A stretch of DNA of 64,000 nt from contig NZ_CP012196.1 in NCBI RefSeq assembly GCF_001190745.1, positions 434,001-498,000 on the forward strand, read 5' to 3'. Below, piece after piece: positions 43,321 to 52,960 of this stretch. The DNA is from Campylobacter gracilis. GTDB lineage: Bacteria; Campylobacterota; Campylobacteria; Campylobacterales; Campylobacteraceae. The stretch's first letter is position 1, and every line of letters starts with the position of its first letter. The notes under the pieces were generated by a model. The model saw only the letters and a list, made by a program, of their open reading frames with translations. It searched no databases and had not been told where the DNA came from. The translations under genes were made by a program, and so were the position numbers.

Positions 43321-43914
43321 TTATCTCTTGCCTCTAAGATCATAAGAATAATACGAACGAGAAAAACCCTCTACGCTGAACATAGCAAAAGCATTAAGTG
43401 CAAGTGCCGCTAAGCTGAGCAGCACCGTAGCGGGCAGCGAAAAACGCGCCAAAAATGCATTTGCAATAGCAGCAAATACAAGCGCGATAAAGCAATATGA
43501 AAATATAGCGACTCCGCTAGTATCGGCAAGCTCCTGATAAAATCTATAAAAAAACAGAAACGATGCGATGAATCCCAATGCAAGTAGTATTTGAGCGATG
43601 ATGCCGCCCGCTAAAAATATAAATAACAATACGCCTATAAATATCGCCGAAAAGGCAATGGCTACGTTGCGCAAAAGGCTGCGGCTTACGGTAAGTTTAG
43701 AGATATTATAAATGCTAAAGATAAAAAGCACGAATGCCGCTGCGCTTAGTAGTACTCCTAATCCGCCGTAAATTCCTAATAGCAATAGCACCAGTTCGGC
43801 TATAGCTTTTAAGGCGCAGGCCGCGATGAAGGTGTATTTGATGAGTGCTACTTCTTTTTCTTGCGGGTTTGAGGGTTGCTGGTCTTGAGTGTGCAGGTAG
43901 TCGTTTAAATCCAT
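43321..43914 (-). CDS. Hypothetical integral membrane protein
   Basis: 197 residues from the ATG at 43914 (AAGGAGC before it; the frame opens earlier, at 43938, without a ribosome site). Seen: a short hydrophilic start (MDLNDYLHTQDQQPSNPQEK), then six hydrophobic segments, and a basic end (YDLRGKR). No family recognised. Followed at 77 bases by the glycosidase-like gene on the same strand, so they may be co-transcribed. Confidence 0.65.
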   Translation of the reverse strand: MDLNDYLHTQDQQPSNPQEKEVALIKYTFIAACALKAIAELVLLLLGIYGGLGVLLSAAAFVLFIFSIYNISKLTVSRSLLRNVAIAFSAIFIGVLLFIFLAGGIIAQILLALGFIASFLFFYRFYQELADTSGVAIFSYCFIALVFAAIANAFLARFSLPATVLLSLAALALNAFAMFSVEGFSRSYYSYDLRGKR

Positions 43915-44171
43915 ATTCGCTCCTTGAAATTTATGCAAAAGTATATCTAAAAAACGAATAGGTAAAGATAAATTTCAAAATTTAGCGGCTCGCTGGCGGA
44001 TATGTTGTATAAAGCAGGCGCCGCAAAAAGGCGGGTAAATTTTAAAATTTAGATCGGAATTTCGGCGCTGGCGCGGCGGGTAAATTTCAAGCAGGCTGTA
44101 AATTTAAAAAGATGTGAGATAAAATTTCGCGCAGATCTGCAAATTTAAAATCCGCAAATCCGCGCAGACTG

Positions 44172-44384
44172 CTACAAGCGTGACTCGTAGCGACGTAGCG
44201 TGTAAAGACGTTTAAGCATCTTTTTGCGAGCTGAAATTTTTTGCTTTTTGCGGACTTCCGTCATCGGCTCAAAAAATCGTCTCGCGCGAACCTCGGTAAC
44301 GACTAGGTTACGATCAGTCTGCTTCTTAAAGCGTCTGTAAGCTTCGTCAAATGATTCGTTCGGATATACCTTTACTCCAGGCAC
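44172..44384 (-). CDS. rpsU: 30S ribosomal protein S21
   Basis: 70 residues from GTG 44384 (mature start [20 protein letters not shown]), preceded by GGCGGTGAGGAAA. A second in-frame GTG at 44393 would add three residues but lies in the ribosome site. Seen: [31 protein letters not shown] and the RRYESRL end, all standard for campylobacter S21. It aids mRNA binding on the small subunit. Confidence 0.96.
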   Translation of the reverse strand: MPGVKVYPNESFDEAYRRFKKQTDRNLVVTEVRARRFFEPMTEVRKKQKISARKKMLKRLYTLRRYESRL

Positions 44385-44434
44385 TTTCCTCACCGCCTTT
44401 CAAAAAATGAATTGTGAGTTTAGCGAAAAATTCC

Positions 44435-45067
44435 TTAAATTTGCTTTTGAAGCGCTTTTTTATACTTCCACACGCTTTTGTTGTTGCGAGTATCTATCAT
44501 CGAAAGTTCTAAAAGTAGGCCTTCGCTTGCTTGCGCGGTAGAATTTTTAGCTGCAGAATTTAAGCTTTTTGCTTTTTTAGATCCTGCCTTACCATCGTTT
44601 GCCGCAGCGGGACTTTGCGGTAAAATTTTACCTACCAAGATGTAATCCGGCGCGTAGATCGAGCCGCTTTCTACGGCGTGATAGCCACGGCTTACGCCAT
44701 CGTTGCTAAATACGAGTTCGTCTTTGCTTGGAGCGTCTGTGACGACTGCTTTGCCTGAATGCAGCAGCGAAATTCTAATTTTTTTGCTCAAAAATTCCGC
44801 ATCCACGCCGTGCGCGTTCGTCCCGTCCAGTGGTTCGATGCCGACGACGCTGAATCTACCGCCTCTCTTGCCGACGATACGCTTTGAGAGTAGATCAGCG
44901 ATGCTTTCGCCTGCGATGCGCTCCAGATACGCGTTTGAATACCCAGCGTGGTCGATGCCTCCTGCAAGTGCCGAATTATCCGTGCTTTTAGAGCCTTTAA
45001 GCGCAGCGCAGCCCGCTAACAAGGCACATAGCAAGATCGCGAAAAAACTTATTTTAAAATTTTTCAT
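44435..45067 (-). CDS. LpoB-like outer-membrane lipoprotein
   Basis: 210 residues. Seen: lipoprotein signal with lipobox LLAGC (Cys20), then an LpoB/TolB-type alpha/beta domain (RFSVVGIEPLDGTN, IRISLLHSGKAVVTDA, PDYILVGKILPQS, ELSMIDTRNNKSVWKYKK). LpoB proteins activate penicillin-binding proteins; campylobacter members are known mainly by homology. A low-complexity K/S/A/N insert (KAGSKKAKSLNSAAKNSTAQ) sits in the second half. Lies next to rpsU on the same strand. Confidence 0.8.
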   Translation of the reverse strand: MKNFKISFFAILLCALLAGCAALKGSKSTDNSALAGGIDHAGYSNAYLERIAGESIADLLSKRIVGKRGGRFSVVGIEPLDGTNAHGVDAEFLSKKIRISLLHSGKAVVTDAPSKDELVFSNDGVSRGYHAVESGSIYAPDYILVGKILPQSPAAANDGKAGSKKAKSLNSAAKNSTAQASEGLLLELSMIDTRNNKSVWKYKKALQKQI

Positions 45068-45238
45068 AGCATTTCCAAATTTTATAAAATAAACTCCGCG
45101 ATTATAGCGAGATTTGGTTAAATTTCGTTTTTTATAAGCAAAATTTGTAACGGATATTCCGCTCGTTCCTTTAATTTTGAGTTAAAGATTCCTTGATATA
45201 CTTTCTGCCAATTTATTCAGAAAATTCTCGGGGTGCTT

Positions 45239-47347
45239 ATGAAAAAAATCATTAAAAGAGACGGAAGTTTTCAAGAATTTCAATCCTACAAAATAAAAGA
45301 TGCTATCAAAAAAGCCTACAAAAGCGTGGGTAGCGAGTTTGACGAAAAAGTCTTTGATAATGTAATGAGCGCGATCGTTTTTAAAGATAAATTAAGCGTC
45401 GAAGATATTCAGGATCTCATCGAGAAAAAGCTCTTTGAAGCGGGCGATTTCGCCGTTTTGAAAAGCTTCATGATCTACCGCCACACGCACAAGATGCAGC
45501 GCGAGCACATTTTGGGGCTTGAGGAGGATACGACCTACATCAACTGCACCCAGACGGTCAATGAATATATCAGCAAGCAGGATTGGCGAATTTTAGCAAA
45601 TTCCAATACCAGCTACTCAAACGCGGGCCTGATCAATAACACCGCCGGCAAGGTCATCGCAAACTACTGGCTAGATAAAATTTACTCTCGCGAGGAGGGC
45701 GCGGCACACCGAAACGGCGACTATCATATCCACGATCTGGACTGCCTTACGGCGTATTGTGCGGGCTGGAGCTTGCGCGTGCTTCTAAACGAGGGCTTTA
45801 ACGGCGTGCGCGGTCGCGTCGAGAGCAAGGCACCGAAGCATTTCCGCGAAGCGCTGTATCAGATGGCGAATTTTCTTGGAATTTTACAAAGCGAATGGGC
45901 GGGCGCACAGGCGTTTAGCAGCTTTGACACCTATCTGGCGCCATACGTTTTCCGCGATAAATTAAGCGACGATGAGGTCAAAAAGGCGATCACGAGCTTC
46001 GTGTTTAACCTAAATGTCCCGGCGCGCTGGGGGCAGAGCCCGTTTACCAACGTCACCATCGATATGACCTGCCCGGATGATCTAAAGACGCAGATTCCTA
46101 CGCATAATAACGAGCATCTATTTAAAAATTTACACGACGAGGAGCTTTTGGCCGAGGCTAAAAGGCGCGGCAAGGACTCACTCGAGGCTTTGACTTACGG
46201 CGATTTCGAGCCCGAGATGAATCGCATCGTGATCGCGTTTTACGAGGTTTTAACCACGGGCGATAAGTGCGGCCAGCCCTTTACTTTCCCGATTCCTACA
46301 GTGAATTTAACGGAGGAGTTTGATTGGGATACTCCTGCGGCCGACGCGGTATTTGAAAACACCGCCAAAGTAGGCTCTAGCTATTTTCAAAATTTTATCG
46401 GTTCGCAATATATCACGAACGAAAAGGGCGAGCGCGTACCCAATCCAAAGGCGTATAAGCCTGGCGCTGTGCGCTCGATGTGCTGCCGTTTGCAGCTTGA
46501 TCTGCGCGAGCTTCTTAAGCGCGGCGGCGGACTTTTCGGAAGCGCAGAGATGACGGGAAGCATCGGCGTCGTAACGATAAATTTAGCCCGCCTAGGCTAT
46601 CTGTATAAAAATAACGAAGAGGCGCTGTATGCGAGGCTGGATGAGCTTTTGGAGCTTGCTAAATCGACGCTTGAAAAGAAGCGAAAATTTGTAACCGAGA
46701 TGTTTGAGCGCGGTTTGTATCCATACACGAAGCGCTATCTGCCGGGCTTTAATAACCATTTTAGTACTATTGGCATTAACGGCGCAAACGAGATGATCCG
46801 AAATTTCAGCGGCAACAAAGAAGATATTACGACGGAATTCGGGCGTAAATTTGCCCTTAAAATGGTTGAATATCTGCGTGAGAAGATCCGCTCGTTTCAA
46901 GAGCAGACGGGCAACCTATACAATCTCGAAGCCACGCCTGCCGAGGGAACTACGTATCGCTTCGCTAAAGAGGATAAGAAGCGCTACGCAGATATCATCC
47001 AAGCGGGATTTGATAAAAACATATACTACACCAATTCGACGCAGCTTCCGGCAAATTTCGGAAGCGATCCGTTTGAGGCGCTGGCGATGCAGGACGAGCT
47101 GCAAAGCTCCTATACAGGCGGCACGGTGCTGCATCTGTATATGAAGGAGCGCATAAGCTCGGCTCAGGCGTGCAAACAGCTCGTAAAAAGCGTAGTGCAA
47201 AACTACAAGCTTCCTTATATCACGATCACGCCGATTTTCAGCGTATGTCATAAGCACGGCTACATCAGCGGCGAGCATGAATACTGCCCGAAATGCGACG
47301 AGGAGCTGCTGGCGGAATACAAAGCCAAGCAGAGCAAGGGCGCCTAA
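45239..47347 (+). CDS. nrdD: Anaerobic (class III) ribonucleoside-triphosphate reductase, large part lacking the glycyl-radical segment
   Basis: 702 residues from ATG 45239. Makes dNTPs without oxygen. Seen: an ATP-cone domain (residues 1 to ~95, KRDGSFQEFQSYKIKDAI), the catalytic barrel (HIHDLDCLTAYCAGWSL, FNLNVPARWGQSPFTN, GSIGVVTINLARLGYL), and a C-terminal metal-site half with HKHGYISGEHEYCPKC (Cys670, 683, 686). The protein ends 16 residues later, where other NrdDs run on into the glycyl-radical loop. That loop, with the motif TRVMGYLRPVESFNIGKKGE, is encoded by the separate small gene 39 bases downstream. nrdG follows. Confidence 0.93.
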   Translation: MKKIIKRDGSFQEFQSYKIKDAIKKAYKSVGSEFDEKVFDNVMSAIVFKDKLSVEDIQDLIEKKLFEAGDFAVLKSFMIYRHTHKMQREHILGLEEDTTYINCTQTVNEYISKQDWRILANSNTSYSNAGLINNTAGKVIANYWLDKIYSREEGAAHRNGDYHIHDLDCLTAYCAGWSLRVLLNEGFNGVRGRVESKAPKHFREALYQMANFLGILQSEWAGAQAFSSFDTYLAPYVFRDKLSDDEVKKAITSFVFNLNVPARWGQSPFTNVTIDMTCPDDLKTQIPTHNNEHLFKNLHDEELLAEAKRRGKDSLEALTYGDFEPEMNRIVIAFYEVLTTGDKCGQPFTFPIPTVNLTEEFDWDTPAADAVFENTAKVGSSYFQNFIGSQYITNEKGERVPNPKAYKPGAVRSMCCRLQLDLRELLKRGGGLFGSAEMTGSIGVVTINLARLGYLYKNNEEALYARLDELLELAKSTLEKKRKFVTEMFERGLYPYTKRYLPGFNNHFSTIGINGANEMIRNFSGNKEDITTEFGRKFALKMVEYLREKIRSFQEQTGNLYNLEATPAEGTTYRFAKEDKKRYADIIQAGFDKNIYYTNSTQLPANFGSDPFEALAMQDELQSSYTGGTVLHLYMKERISSAQACKQLVKSVVQNYKLPYITITPIFSVCHKHGYISGEHEYCPKCDEELLAEYKAKQSKGA

Positions 47348-47386
47348 ATAGCGATTTAAATTTTAATCTTAATGAAAGGATGGAGA

Positions 47387-47551
47387 ATGGAATTTCCAAA
47401 AGAGTTAGAAGCAAAACGCACAAAATGCGTCGTTTACACAAGAGTGATGGGCTATTTGCGCCCAGTAGAGAGCTTTAATATCGGAAAGAAGGGCGAGCAC
47501 AAAGAGCGCGTCTTTTTTGAAGAGAAAAAAGACAAAAAGCAGATCGCCTAG
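47387..47551 (+). CDS. Separate 54-residue glycyl-radical segment of NrdD
   Basis: Own ATG with GGATGGAG just upstream. Seen: Cys14 (possible fourth ligand of the NrdD metal site), then YTRVMGYLRPVESFNIGKKG, which is the conserved C-terminal glycyl-radical loop of class III reductases; Gly22 in RVMGY is the predicted radical site. It would have to associate with the 702-residue protein and be activated by NrdG, encoded 17 bases downstream. Between the two pieces lies about 39 bases with a stop in the nrdD frame. A clean start and ribosome site argue for a true split gene rather than an error. Confidence 0.85.
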   Translation: MEFPKELEAKRTKCVVYTRVMGYLRPVESFNIGKKGEHKERVFFEEKKDKKQIA

Positions 47552-47568
47552 TCGCCGCTACCGGCCAA

Positions 47569-48291
47569 ATGCAACAAACGCATACGAAGCCGCCGCAAGC
47601 CTTAAACCTGCGTAATGCGCAGATTTATGAAATCACGCCGTTTACGATGCTTGATTTTGCCGATCACATCGCCGCGATTGCGTGGTTTTGCGGCTGCAAT
47701 ATGCGCTGCAATTACTGCTACAACCCACAAATCGTTACTTCACGGGGTAAAATTTCAAACGAAGAGTTTCTGCGCTTTTTAGATGCGCGCGCGGGCAAGC
47801 TTCAGGGCATCGTATTTAGCGGCGGCGAATGCACCTGTGCGAGCGATTTTATCCCGCTGGCGCACGAAGTTAAGCAGCGCGGCTTTTTGCTCAAGGTTGA
47901 CACCAACGGATCAAATCCGCAAAAGATCGAAGAGGCGCTAAACTTAGGGCTGATCGATTATATCGCGCTTGATTTTAAGGCGCCGCGGCAGGATTTTGAG
48001 CTCATCACGAAATCAAGCTTATACGATAAATTTCTACAAACTCTTAGGCTTTTGCTGCGGCGAAATTTTAAATTTGAGGTGCGCACGACCGTGCATGCGG
48101 ATTTTTTAAATGAAGCGAAGATCGAGCAGATGGCGCAAATTCTATACAGCGAGGGTTATCGCGGCGTTTATTATCTGCAAAACTTTCTGCCCACCGGCGA
48201 TAATTTCGGCAATTTAGACGCACCGCTTGCGAGCTTTGATCCGAGCAAAATCCACACCGATCTAAAGATCGAACTTCGAAATTTTGATTAA
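47569..48291 (+). CDS. nrdG: Anaerobic ribonucleotide reductase activating enzyme (radical SAM)
   Basis: 240 residues. Uses an iron-sulfur cluster and S-adenosylmethionine to make the glycyl radical on NrdD. Seen: cluster motif CGCNMRCNYCYNP (CxxxCxxC), FSGGECT, KVDTNGSNP and the later VRTTVH strand. The length fits the NrdG-type (pyruvate-formate-lyase-activase-like) family of ~230. Third gene of the nrdD–radical-segment–nrdG operon. Confidence 0.93.
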   Translation: MQQTHTKPPQALNLRNAQIYEITPFTMLDFADHIAAIAWFCGCNMRCNYCYNPQIVTSRGKISNEEFLRFLDARAGKLQGIVFSGGECTCASDFIPLAHEVKQRGFLLKVDTNGSNPQKIEEALNLGLIDYIALDFKAPRQDFELITKSSLYDKFLQTLRLLLRRNFKFEVRTTVHADFLNEAKIEQMAQILYSEGYRGVYYLQNFLPTGDNFGNLDAPLASFDPSKIHTDLKIELRNFD

Positions 48292-48588
48292 ATTTGCGCT
48301 GCCACGAGCATCTTACCGCGATGAACGCGATGAAATTTTATTTAGCGCGCCGCGCATTGTCCGGCATATATTGAGCTGCGATAAAATTTCGTTCCGTCGA
48401 AAGCTTTAAAATTTGCCTTGCCGCCGCTTGCTATGTTTAAATTCGGCTCCGTCTGCGGCGTAAAATTTTATACCGTGCAGATTTAGCTTCACGTCAAATT
48501 TCACGCCGTGCAGGCAGCCGCTTCAAAACAAAAGGTAAATTTAGCTTGCTTTGGCTAAAATACGCCGAAATTTTTAAAAAGGCAAAAA
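48292..48588. other. Gene-free region before nrdB
   Basis: About 300 bases of AAATTT-rich filler. The only functional element seen is AAAAAGG just upstream of the nrdB ATG. Confidence 0.4.
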
Positions 48589-49611
48589 ATGGATAGGAAA
48601 AAAATCTACAACCCCTTCTCCGACGAGACGCTTACCGATCGCAAGGTCTTCGGCGGCAATCCGCAGGGTATTTTAAATTTTACCAAGGCGAAATATCAAT
48701 GGGCGCTGAAGCTTTGGGATCTGATGGAGGCCAACACCTGGTTTCCTAAAGAGGTCGATACCACGGACGACGTGCGCGATTATAACTTCAATCTTACAAG
48801 CGCCGAGAAGCGGATGTATGATCTCGTGTGGAGCCAGCTGATATCGATGGATAGCTTTCAGACCAACAATCTCGCCGATAATATCAACCCCTACATCACG
48901 GCTCCGGAGATCAACGCCGTGCTCGCTCGCCAAGCCTACGAGGAGGCCAACCACAGCAAATCCTACGCCGTCATGGTCGAGGCGATCTGTGAAAACACCG
49001 ATCTGATTTACGAGATGGAGAAGCACGACGATATGCTTCGTAGGAAAAATGACTACATCTCAAGCGTCTATGAGGAGCTCGCGGGCGAGGTTAGCGACGA
49101 TAAGCTGCTACTAGCGATGGTGGCGAATCAAATTTTAGAGGGGATCTACTTCTACAGCGGCTTTACGTCGATCTATGCGCTTGCTCGCGCGGGCAAGATG
49201 CTAGGCAGCGCGCAGATGATCCGCTTCATACAGCGCGACGAGATCACGCATCTTCTACTCTTTCAAAACATGATAAATTCCGTCCGCAAGGAGCGCGCCG
49301 ATCTGTTTAACAAACGCAACGTGGATAAAATTTACGAGATGTTCGAGACGGCGGGAAACTTAGAGATAGATTGGGGCAAATACATCACGGATAACCAAAT
49401 CATGGGCTTTACGGACGACATCATCGAAGAATATATCCACTACCTGGTCGATCAGCGCCTGCTTGCCATCGGGCTTGAGAAGCGATACGACGCGAAACAT
49501 CCGATAAAATGGGTCGATGATTTTTCTAAATTTAACGATCAAAAGAGCAACTTTTTCGAGAGCAAAGTCACGAACTACAGCAAAGGAAGTTTGAGTTTCG
49601 ATGATTTTTAG
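48589..49611 (+). CDS. nrdB: Aerobic (class I) ribonucleotide reductase small subunit
   Basis: 340 residues. Carries the di-iron/tyrosyl-radical centre that starts class I reduction. Seen: helix-bundle iron ligands in SFQTNNL (radical helix region), ARQAYEEANHSKSYAVM (EExxH), EGIYFYSGF and RDEITHLLLFQNMI (ExxH). Normal length and the C-terminal acidic/aromatic tail (SLSFDDF) that docks to NrdA. The large subunit nrdA is not adjacent. It lies next to the oxygen-independent system, so both routes are together. Confidence 0.95.
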   Translation: MDRKKIYNPFSDETLTDRKVFGGNPQGILNFTKAKYQWALKLWDLMEANTWFPKEVDTTDDVRDYNFNLTSAEKRMYDLVWSQLISMDSFQTNNLADNINPYITAPEINAVLARQAYEEANHSKSYAVMVEAICENTDLIYEMEKHDDMLRRKNDYISSVYEELAGEVSDDKLLLAMVANQILEGIYFYSGFTSIYALARAGKMLGSAQMIRFIQRDEITHLLLFQNMINSVRKERADLFNKRNVDKIYEMFETAGNLEIDWGKYITDNQIMGFTDDIIEEYIHYLVDQRLLAIGLEKRYDAKHPIKWVDDFSKFNDQKSNFFESKVTNYSKGSLSFDDF

Positions 49612-50238
49612 CGGATTTTGCGGTTTGAAATTTTGCTCTGTTTTGGCGACGCGCGCCTATATGGCGAGTATTTTTAAAAGCGCATGCGCTCGTGCGGCGC
49701 GGCTTTGGTATGCGGTAGAGGCTTTAGCGGTGAAGCCTACGCGCGCTAGGAATGCTTTTTCGGCGCCGTCTCGGGGCGCGGCGGGCGCTTGTGCAGCAGA
49801 AGTTTTGCTTGTGCGGCTTGCGGATTCATCGCACGCTCTTTTACCCGAGCTCAAACGCACGCAACAAATTTTATTAGGACGCGCTTTTGCGGCAGGGTTC
49901 GGATACTCGGCGCAAATTTCATCGTTGCAGCGCGGAAGCAAAGCTCAAATTTTATCGGCCGAGTTCGGCAGCGCGGGAGAAATTTTTTCTGCGCGGCACG
50001 AAAGTGCGGCAGGCGCTTTATTGTCGCGGCACGGGCATGCGATGAGCGCTGCAAGTGCTCCATCGTCGGCAAAATTTTTAAAATTTAGCCGCGCTATGTA
50101 CCGAAATGCGGCGTATGCTTTTTCGGTGCAGCGCGAACGCTTTGGCGGTATTTTTAAAAATTTTATCGACCCCGAATTTAAGCGAAGCGAAAATTTCCGC
50201 GGCTTTAAATTTAACGCCCGGCCGGGCGGGAGCGCGTT
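49612..50238. other. Gene-free filler between nrdB and pcm
   Basis: 627 bases. A 216-codon frame (49601-50251) runs through it but is Ala/Ser/Arg-rich, has no conserved motif, overlaps both neighbours and shares the AAATTT-plus-GC style of other intergenic regions. I treat it as non-coding. Confidence 0.55.
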
Positions 50239-50874
50239 ATGGTCTCGCTAGAGCGGCTTCGCTGCGAAAAGATGGCGAACGACATTGCCGAGCAGGTAAG
50301 TTTAAATCCGGCGCTTTTTGAGGCGTTTTGTAGCGTCGCTAGAAGCGAGTTCGCTCCGCTCGGCGCGCACGCTTTCAGCCTTAACGCGCAGCCCATTTTG
50401 GCCAGCCAGTGGATCAGCTCGCCGCTGACGGTCGCGCGCATGACGATGGCGCTAAACGTGGATCCGAAGGTCGAGAAAATTTTAGAGATCGGCTGCGGCA
50501 GCGGCTATCAAGCGGCGATTTTAAGCAGGATGGTTCACCGCGTCTTTGCCGTCGAGCGCGTCGAGCGGCTGGTGGGCGAGGCGAAAAGGCACTTTGCGAA
50601 TCTCGGGATTTCAAATATCAGCCTGCGTCATGACGACGGCAACGCGGGATGGAAAAATTTTGCCCCTTTTGATAGGATCTTGCTCTCTGCGTGCGCCGAG
50701 CGGATCGACGAGCGGCTGTTTGCGCAGCTTGCGGACGGCGGAATTTTGGTCGCTCCGATGAATAGAGGCGGCTCGCAAAAGATCGTTAGATTTAGTAAAA
50801 TTTCGCCAAGCGAGATCAAAGAAGAGGAACTTGGCGCCTGCGAATTCGTCCCGTTGGTGCAGGGTCGCGGATAG
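50239..50874 (+). CDS. pcm: Protein-L-isoaspartate O-methyltransferase
   Basis: 211 residues. Repairs isoaspartyl damage in aged proteins with S-adenosylmethionine. Seen: an N-terminal segment with ISSPLTVARMTMAL (family 'iSqP..va.m'), motif I ILEIGCGSGYQAAIL, VFAVERVERL, DDGNAGWKNFAPFDRILLSA and GGILVAPMNRGGSQ. Standard length. It begins inside the filler frame upstream. Confidence 0.93.
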   Translation: MVSLERLRCEKMANDIAEQVSLNPALFEAFCSVARSEFAPLGAHAFSLNAQPILASQWISSPLTVARMTMALNVDPKVEKILEIGCGSGYQAAILSRMVHRVFAVERVERLVGEAKRHFANLGISNISLRHDDGNAGWKNFAPFDRILLSACAERIDERLFAQLADGGILVAPMNRGGSQKIVRFSKISPSEIKEEELGACEFVPLVQGRG

Positions 50875-50993
50875 ATCTAGCGCGCAGTAAATTTTAAAAT
50901 TTCCTATCGCCCCGGGCGCGTAAATTTAATAAAATTTGCTTTCGCGCTCTGTCGCGAGATCAGAGTTTTATTAATTATTTATTTAAATTCAAG

Positions 50994-50999
50994 TACAAT
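50994..50999 (+). promoter_or_regulatory. Possible -10 box of the AAA gene
   Basis: TACAAT 29 bases before the start codon, in an A+T-rich stretch (TTTATTAATTATTTATTTAA). Confidence 0.35.
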
Positions 51000-51028
51000 A
51001 CACAATTTTAATCTTTCAAGGATGAGTC

Positions 51029-52831
51029 ATGCAAGATTTTAGCAAGGAAAAGATAGAGTCGCTGGTCGTCAGCTGGAAAAATCACAACAAAAACCAATTC
51101 TGGCTTAAAAAACAAACCGCGATTTCAAAGTATTTAGGCGAGATCAAACGCTGTCTGGCGAGCTTTGATGAGGCCGAGAACGAGTTTTTGCAAACTCTGT
51201 ATATAAATCTCAGTGACGGCAATCTTAGAAGCTGCAAAATTTTATCTTTGGGCGAGAAGTTCGCGCACGCCGAGTATTTCTTTATGGATCAGTTTTTTGA
51301 TTCCAATATCAGCGCGTTTTATTACGATTTCGCTTTCAAAGACCGCATCGTCGGCAAAAAGGAGCTGTTTCCTAAAAATGCCGTAAAAAGCGTAGATAGC
51401 GTGCTTAGTGGCGAGGATAAAAATATCGTCTCGCTTTATGTTTTCATCGAAAATATCGTCAAAAATTTCAATAGCTATTCGCAGGAGCGCACTGCGCGCG
51501 ATATTTTTAAACAAAAGCTAGTCAATTTCTACGATGAGCTTTACAGGCTTCTTACGGCGGTGGACAGCGCTTTGGCGATCGATTTTTTCGACGTCGCGCT
51601 GCATAATCAGCCTTTCGTGCTGATGGAATTTTTAAAATCCGCGATAAATGCCGATAATTTCTATCTGATCGACAGCTACTTAAGCGATGATGGGATGCTA
51701 AATTTAGGACTTGCCGAGGACGGCGATTTCGCGCAAATTTCGCGCGAGAAGCTCTATCTGCTAGCTAGCATATTTGCGCAGTGCAACGATGAGTTTCCGA
51801 CTCTCATTTATCGCGATGAAACCGCGCAAATTTTATCCTTGCTCTACGACGAAAAGGTTGAAATTTTCGAAGAATTTTACGAAGTAAGTTCGCGATTTAT
51901 CGCGGAATTTACCCCGTATCCGCAGGACGTCGTGGGAGCGGCTAGGATCGTGTATTCGTCGCTATTTTTCGAATACGTCAAAAACTACAAAAGCGAAGAG
52001 GTCGCGAAAAATACGATATTTTACGGCGCGATCGGCACCGGCAAGACCCGCAGGCTGCGATCTTTGATCACCGAAAAGAAACTTGCGACGAAAAATTTTC
52101 GCTACGTTTGCCTACATGAAGGCTTCGAATACTGCGATTTTATAGACGGATTTTACGGCGAAAGTTTCATCAATGGCGAGTTTAAAGCGCTTTGCAAAGA
52201 GGCGCTAAAAGATCCGAAGGGCGAGTATTATTTTCTGATTGACAATGCAGGTGCCGCGAGTTTGGATAAAATTTTAGGCGAGGCGGCGGTGCTTTTGGAT
52301 CGTCGCTACGACGAGAATGATGAGCTCTCGCTGATCCGTACTAAAAACTCTCACATAATCGACAGCTTTGAAGAGGGCGAGAAAGCGCGCGCTAGCGTCG
52401 TTTTAAAGGACGGTCGCTCATATTTTGCGGTGCCTAAAAATTTATACGTCCTATGCACTCTTAATGAGTACAAATGCGTTTCGCCGTCGATTGCAAAGGC
52501 GTTTAGATGGATCAGATGCGAGTGCGATTACGGCGCGCTTGAGGATTATTTAAGGGATCGCGAGATCGTAAATGCAAGCGCGGTCGTTGCGGTTTGCAAG
52601 GCACTGAATAAATTTATCGCCGATGAGGCAAAGGGCTTGGGTGCGATCGGACACGGCGTATTTATGGGGCTTGCGCGCTATCAAAGTGGCGCGCAGATCA
52701 TGCAGGAGGGGCTAAACGGCTTTTTCGCCGAGGTGCTTGAGCCGATCTTTAGGTGTGATTACGCAAATAAATCTATTGATTTTGCAATATCTAAAGAGCT
52801 CGTAGAGATTAAAGATATTTTTAAATTTTAA
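51029..52831 (+). CDS. McrB-like AAA+ ATPase with uncharacterised N-terminal region
   Basis: 600 residues. Seen: a ~320-residue N-terminal part without known motifs, then Walker A GAIGTGKT (333-340), a Walker-B-like strand YYFLIDNAGAASLDKILGEA, the sensor strand NLYVLCTLNEYKCVSPSIAKAF (compare McrB 'GTMNxxDrS..llD.AlrRRF') and a C-terminal lid. It resembles the motor subunit of McrBC-type restriction enzymes but has a divergent Walker B (IDNAG) and sensor. No McrC-like nuclease gene is beside it. GTP versus ATP use is unknown. Confidence 0.75.
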   Translation: MQDFSKEKIESLVVSWKNHNKNQFWLKKQTAISKYLGEIKRCLASFDEAENEFLQTLYINLSDGNLRSCKILSLGEKFAHAEYFFMDQFFDSNISAFYYDFAFKDRIVGKKELFPKNAVKSVDSVLSGEDKNIVSLYVFIENIVKNFNSYSQERTARDIFKQKLVNFYDELYRLLTAVDSALAIDFFDVALHNQPFVLMEFLKSAINADNFYLIDSYLSDDGMLNLGLAEDGDFAQISREKLYLLASIFAQCNDEFPTLIYRDETAQILSLLYDEKVEIFEEFYEVSSRFIAEFTPYPQDVVGAARIVYSSLFFEYVKNYKSEEVAKNTIFYGAIGTGKTRRLRSLITEKKLATKNFRYVCLHEGFEYCDFIDGFYGESFINGEFKALCKEALKDPKGEYYFLIDNAGAASLDKILGEAAVLLDRRYDENDELSLIRTKNSHIIDSFEEGEKARASVVLKDGRSYFAVPKNLYVLCTLNEYKCVSPSIAKAFRWIRCECDYGALEDYLRDREIVNASAVVAVCKALNKFIADEAKGLGAIGHGVFMGLARYQSGAQIMQEGLNGFFAEVLEPIFRCDYANKSIDFAISKELVEIKDIFKF

Positions 52832-52960
52832 AATTTACAGGAGATTGGATTTCATAGAAAGAATCAATATATGAGTAATTTGATTTTTATGAATATTTAT
52901 ATTTCGTGTATGTATTAAATAATCGGCGCGTATAGCGTATTTGGATAAAGGGAATTTCAT

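Noticed and set aside
49601..50251. 216-codon open frame between nrdB and pcm
   Set aside because: Overlaps both neighbours, no conserved motif or ribosome site, Ala/Ser/Arg-rich composition expected from reading G+C-rich filler.
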